From an uncultured Treponema sp. (GTDB lineage Bacteria > Spirochaetota > Spirochaetia > Treponematales > Treponemataceae): a DNA stretch of 7,517 bases. The first letter of the stretch is position 1; every line of letters starts with the position of its first letter. Both the position numbers and the translations under genes were made by a program. Location: NCBI GenBank assembly GCA_937885175.1, contig CAKZZO010000065.1:1-7517 (forward strand), in the 5' to 3' direction. Shown one piece after another: positions 6,093 to 7,517 of the stretch. The notes beneath the pieces were generated by a model that saw only the letters and a program-made list of their open reading frames with translations, was not told the origin of the DNA and ran no database searches.

Positions 6093-7064
6093 TTATTCAA
6101 AGCACTCTTTGATGAAGCGTTCTTCTAGTAGTTCTTCCAAGCGGAAAATAGCACTTCTTTGCATACTCGCCTGGTTATAAGATGCCACCTTCTCACATTC
6201 TCCAAAAAAAGAAGCATAGGTCTGTTCATTTCCTCTAATAACTGTTTTGATATTTGGGTAAGCAGAATAAACCTCATTCAGTTTTGATTCATTCCAGTTT
6301 ATAAAAGCAGAAAGCAGATATTGTCCATTTTGGGAAATCATAAATCCTGCTTGAGTCAATAATTCTGATATTTTTGTATAGATAGAATTTCCTTTATCGC
6401 CAGAAACCTTTACCTGCATTGAAACAGAAGATTTCAGGAGTATCAGGTCATTCATATAGCCGTCCATTTTTTTAATAAAGACGGAAAAACCTTCGATTCG
6501 TTTTGGAAACAGCACGGTTGCTTTTTCATAAAGCCTGGAATACTCAGAATAAAATGACTTAACCTTAGTAAGAATCAGCAACTTCCTAAAAGGCTCCTTT
6601 TCCTTGTCTGCCAGCTTAGAGAGCCTGCCGCATGAGTCTGCAAGATTTTTTATCTTTTGTGTGATGAGCTCCCAGGCATCCTTACGGTCTATGTATGCAC
6701 AAACAAAAACCTTTCTTGATTCTGGCTCAGTCCAAGCATCTGTATATCTGACACAAAAAAGCTCCGTATCAGAATGTACAATGACACTTTCCCTCAAGGC
6801 CGAATTGTTTTTATAAGAATTTCTGGACTGACTGATTTGTCGATAGCTTTCTTGCTCAGTTGCAATTGTCTGAGAAAAATATCCGCTCAATTCTGCAAGA
6901 GCCGCTTTTTTGGCAATCGCTTCAGTAATTCCTTGACCGACAGCCCTCACATATTTTTCTGAAGGGAACTCTTTTTCAAGATTCAGCTTCCAAGCAGGGG
7001 TAGCCGAAAAACAAAGGGTTGAATACAAAATGTTCAGAAATACAAAATAAATCACCTTTTTCAT
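6093..7064 (-). CDS. Exported LPP20-like (FlgP/FlgT-N type) envelope protein
   Basis: Predicted secreted or outer-membrane-associated protein of 323 residues. The ATG at 7064 is chosen because AAGGGGG stands 6 nt before it and MKK plus a hydrophobic stretch follows; starting at the ATG at 7112 would add 16 non-signal residues translated from the intergenic palindrome. Residues 1-21 are a signal peptide with a likely cut near CFSA. The Cys18 context (S-T-L-Cys) is a poor lipobox, so a free rather than lipidated protein is favoured. Residues about 23-131 fit the LPP20 pattern: PAWKLNLEKEFPSEKYVRAVGQG, then a long alternating Ala-rich helix (EAIAKKAALAELSGYF), then LFCVRYTDAW and VFVCAYIDRKDAW. 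The rest (132-323) is helical and charged, then beta-rich, with no family I recognise. It sits between the small exported gene (55-nt gap) and the CsgG-like gene (13-nt gap). LPP20 proteins such as FlgP accompany FlgO-like proteins in Vibrio. Confidence 0.78.
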   Translation of the reverse strand: MKKVIYFVFLNILYSTLCFSATPAWKLNLEKEFPSEKYVRAVGQGITEAIAKKAALAELSGYFSQTIATEQESYRQISQSRNSYKNNSALRESVIVHSDTELFCVRYTDAWTEPESRKVFVCAYIDRKDAWELITQKIKNLADSCGRLSKLADKEKEPFRKLLILTKVKSFYSEYSRLYEKATVLFPKRIEGFSVFIKKMDGYMNDLILLKSSVSMQVKVSGDKGNSIYTKISELLTQAGFMISQNGQYLLSAFINWNESKLNEVYSAYPNIKTVIRGNEQTYASFFGECEKVASYNQASMQRSAIFRLEELLEERFIKECFE

Positions 7065-7070
7065 ATGCAA

Positions 7071-7077
7071 CCCCCTT
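7071..7077 (-). promoter_or_regulatory. Shine-Dalgarno AAGGGGG of the LPP20-like gene
   Basis: One mismatch to AAGGAGG, 6 nt before the ATG at 7064. Its G-run could pair with the CCCC arm of the palindrome just upstream. Confidence 0.7.
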
Positions 7078-7084
7078 ACATTTG

Positions 7085-7107
7085 ATTCCCCAGACACACC
7101 GGGGAAT
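7085..7107. repeat. Intergenic palindrome, 7-bp stem and 9-nt loop
   Basis: ATTCCCC (7085-7091) and GGGGAAT (7101-7107) form a perfect inverted repeat around AGACACACC. On the transcribed minus strand it reads GTCATTCCCC, loop, GGGGAATC. This resembles the REP-like GTCATTCCC...GGGAATC palindromes I recall from many bacterial genomes. It lies between the stop of the small exported gene and the Shine-Dalgarno of the LPP20-like gene. No T-tract follows, so it is not a standard terminator. Confidence 0.6.
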
Positions 7108-7119
7108 GACATAGAACTT

Positions 7120-7507
7120 TTATTCTTTTCCCAGAATCATGGTGTAGTTCATCAGATACTGGATTAAATTATCAACTACCTTATCGTCCTCACCATTAAA
7201 TGCTTTTTTTATCTGCTTTTGATACAGGTCTTCATCAAGCGAATAAACCACAAGATAAGTGTATTTTGGTTCAAGTCCATCTTTTTTATCAGATTTTGAA
7301 ATACCGCGAAACCACCAGTCAGTTTCTTTATTCAAGCCAGAAACCGTAATAGCGGAGGCACGAGCAGAATATCTTTCTACAGTTTCTTCAACATCGCCAT
7401 CATCACCAACTAAATGAGCCCCTACAAAGTCAGAAATTCCTTGCTTAATTGAAGCGGAAATCTGTGCCCAAGACAATCAATGCAGCAATCTTAAAAATTT
7501 TTTTCAT
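7120..7507 (-). CDS. Small exported protein of unknown function, apparent frameshift in its signal peptide
   Basis: I do not recognise the family. The body, in frame from about 7476 to the stop at 7120, reads SASIKQGISDFVG, VERYSARASAITVSG, TDWWFRG, KYTYLVVYSLDEDLY and ends YTMILGKE. It looks like a compact alpha/beta domain of about 110 residues. The only good start is the ATG at 7507, which opens MKKIFKIAALIVL, a textbook signal peptide, but that frame hits TAA at 7445-7447 after 20 codons. The body frame has TGA at 7477-7479, so its only start there is a TTG at 7476 with no signal. Dropping one base at the GGG run (plus-strand CCC, 7467-7469) joins them into MKKIFKIAALIVL-AQISA-SIKQ, 128 residues with a sensible signal cut. 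This is a real mutation, a sequencing error or an expression switch. It is the first visible gene of the leftward set; its promoter lies outside. Confidence 0.65.
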
Positions 7508-7517
7508 TTTTCGTCTC

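Noticed and set aside
6080..6100. Longer TTG start of the CsgG-like gene overlapping the upstream gene
   Set aside because: It would place the strong GGAGGT ribosome site inside the coding region and put extra residues before a complete signal peptide.
7085..7107. Palindrome as an intrinsic terminator
   Set aside because: The stem is only 7 bp, and on the transcribed strand it is followed by a G-rich ribosome site and not a run of U.
7065..7112. Longer start of the LPP20-like gene at the ATG at 7112
   Set aside because: The added 16 residues come from the palindrome and would bury the signal peptide. AAGGGGG lies 6 nt before the ATG at 7064, which is directly followed by a normal signal peptide.

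Overview
The window looks like chromosomal DNA of a host-associated treponeme (Spirochaetota). This is a judgement from protein style and not a database match. The signs are a 7TM/SpoIIE phosphatase of the type common in Treponema, a pair of exported LPP20-type and CsgG-type proteins, an InlB/BspA-like surface lipoprotein with a tyrosine/tryptophan-rich tail, permissive lipoboxes (FASC, FMSC), and moderately AT-rich DNA.

Layout. Two genes read rightward. The first (9-2237, open at the left edge) encodes a membrane receptor-phosphatase with a signal peptide, a periplasmic sensor domain, seven membrane segments, a coiled coil and a SpoIIE/PP2C phosphatase domain. The second (2257-3435) is a short bacterial malic enzyme. 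Its extended -10 box lies so close to its ATG that its mRNA is probably leaderless. A very GC-rich, hairpin-forming block of about 110 bp (about 3441-3552) separates it from a convergent leftward gene set.

The leftward set (7507 to 3553) has four tightly spaced genes and is probably one operon whose promoter lies right of the window. In transcription order they encode: a small exported protein of unknown function whose signal peptide is out of frame with its body; an LPP20-like exported protein; a CsgG/FlgO-like protein joined to a C-terminal half that looks like an outer-membrane beta-barrel; and a lipoprotein with four InlB-type B-repeats and a leucine-rich patch. Three of these starts were moved downstream of the longest possible start because clear Shine-Dalgarno sequences point to internal ATGs.

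Function. The rightward genes look independent: one for signalling (serine phosphatase output, probably on an anti-anti-sigma protein) and one for carbon metabolism (malate to pyruvate). The leftward genes all encode envelope or exported proteins. CsgG/FlgO-like plus LPP20-like next to a surface repeat lipoprotein suggests a small module for outer-membrane assembly or surface display, which is the most interesting system here. No tRNA, rRNA, CRISPR array, transposase or phage gene was seen.
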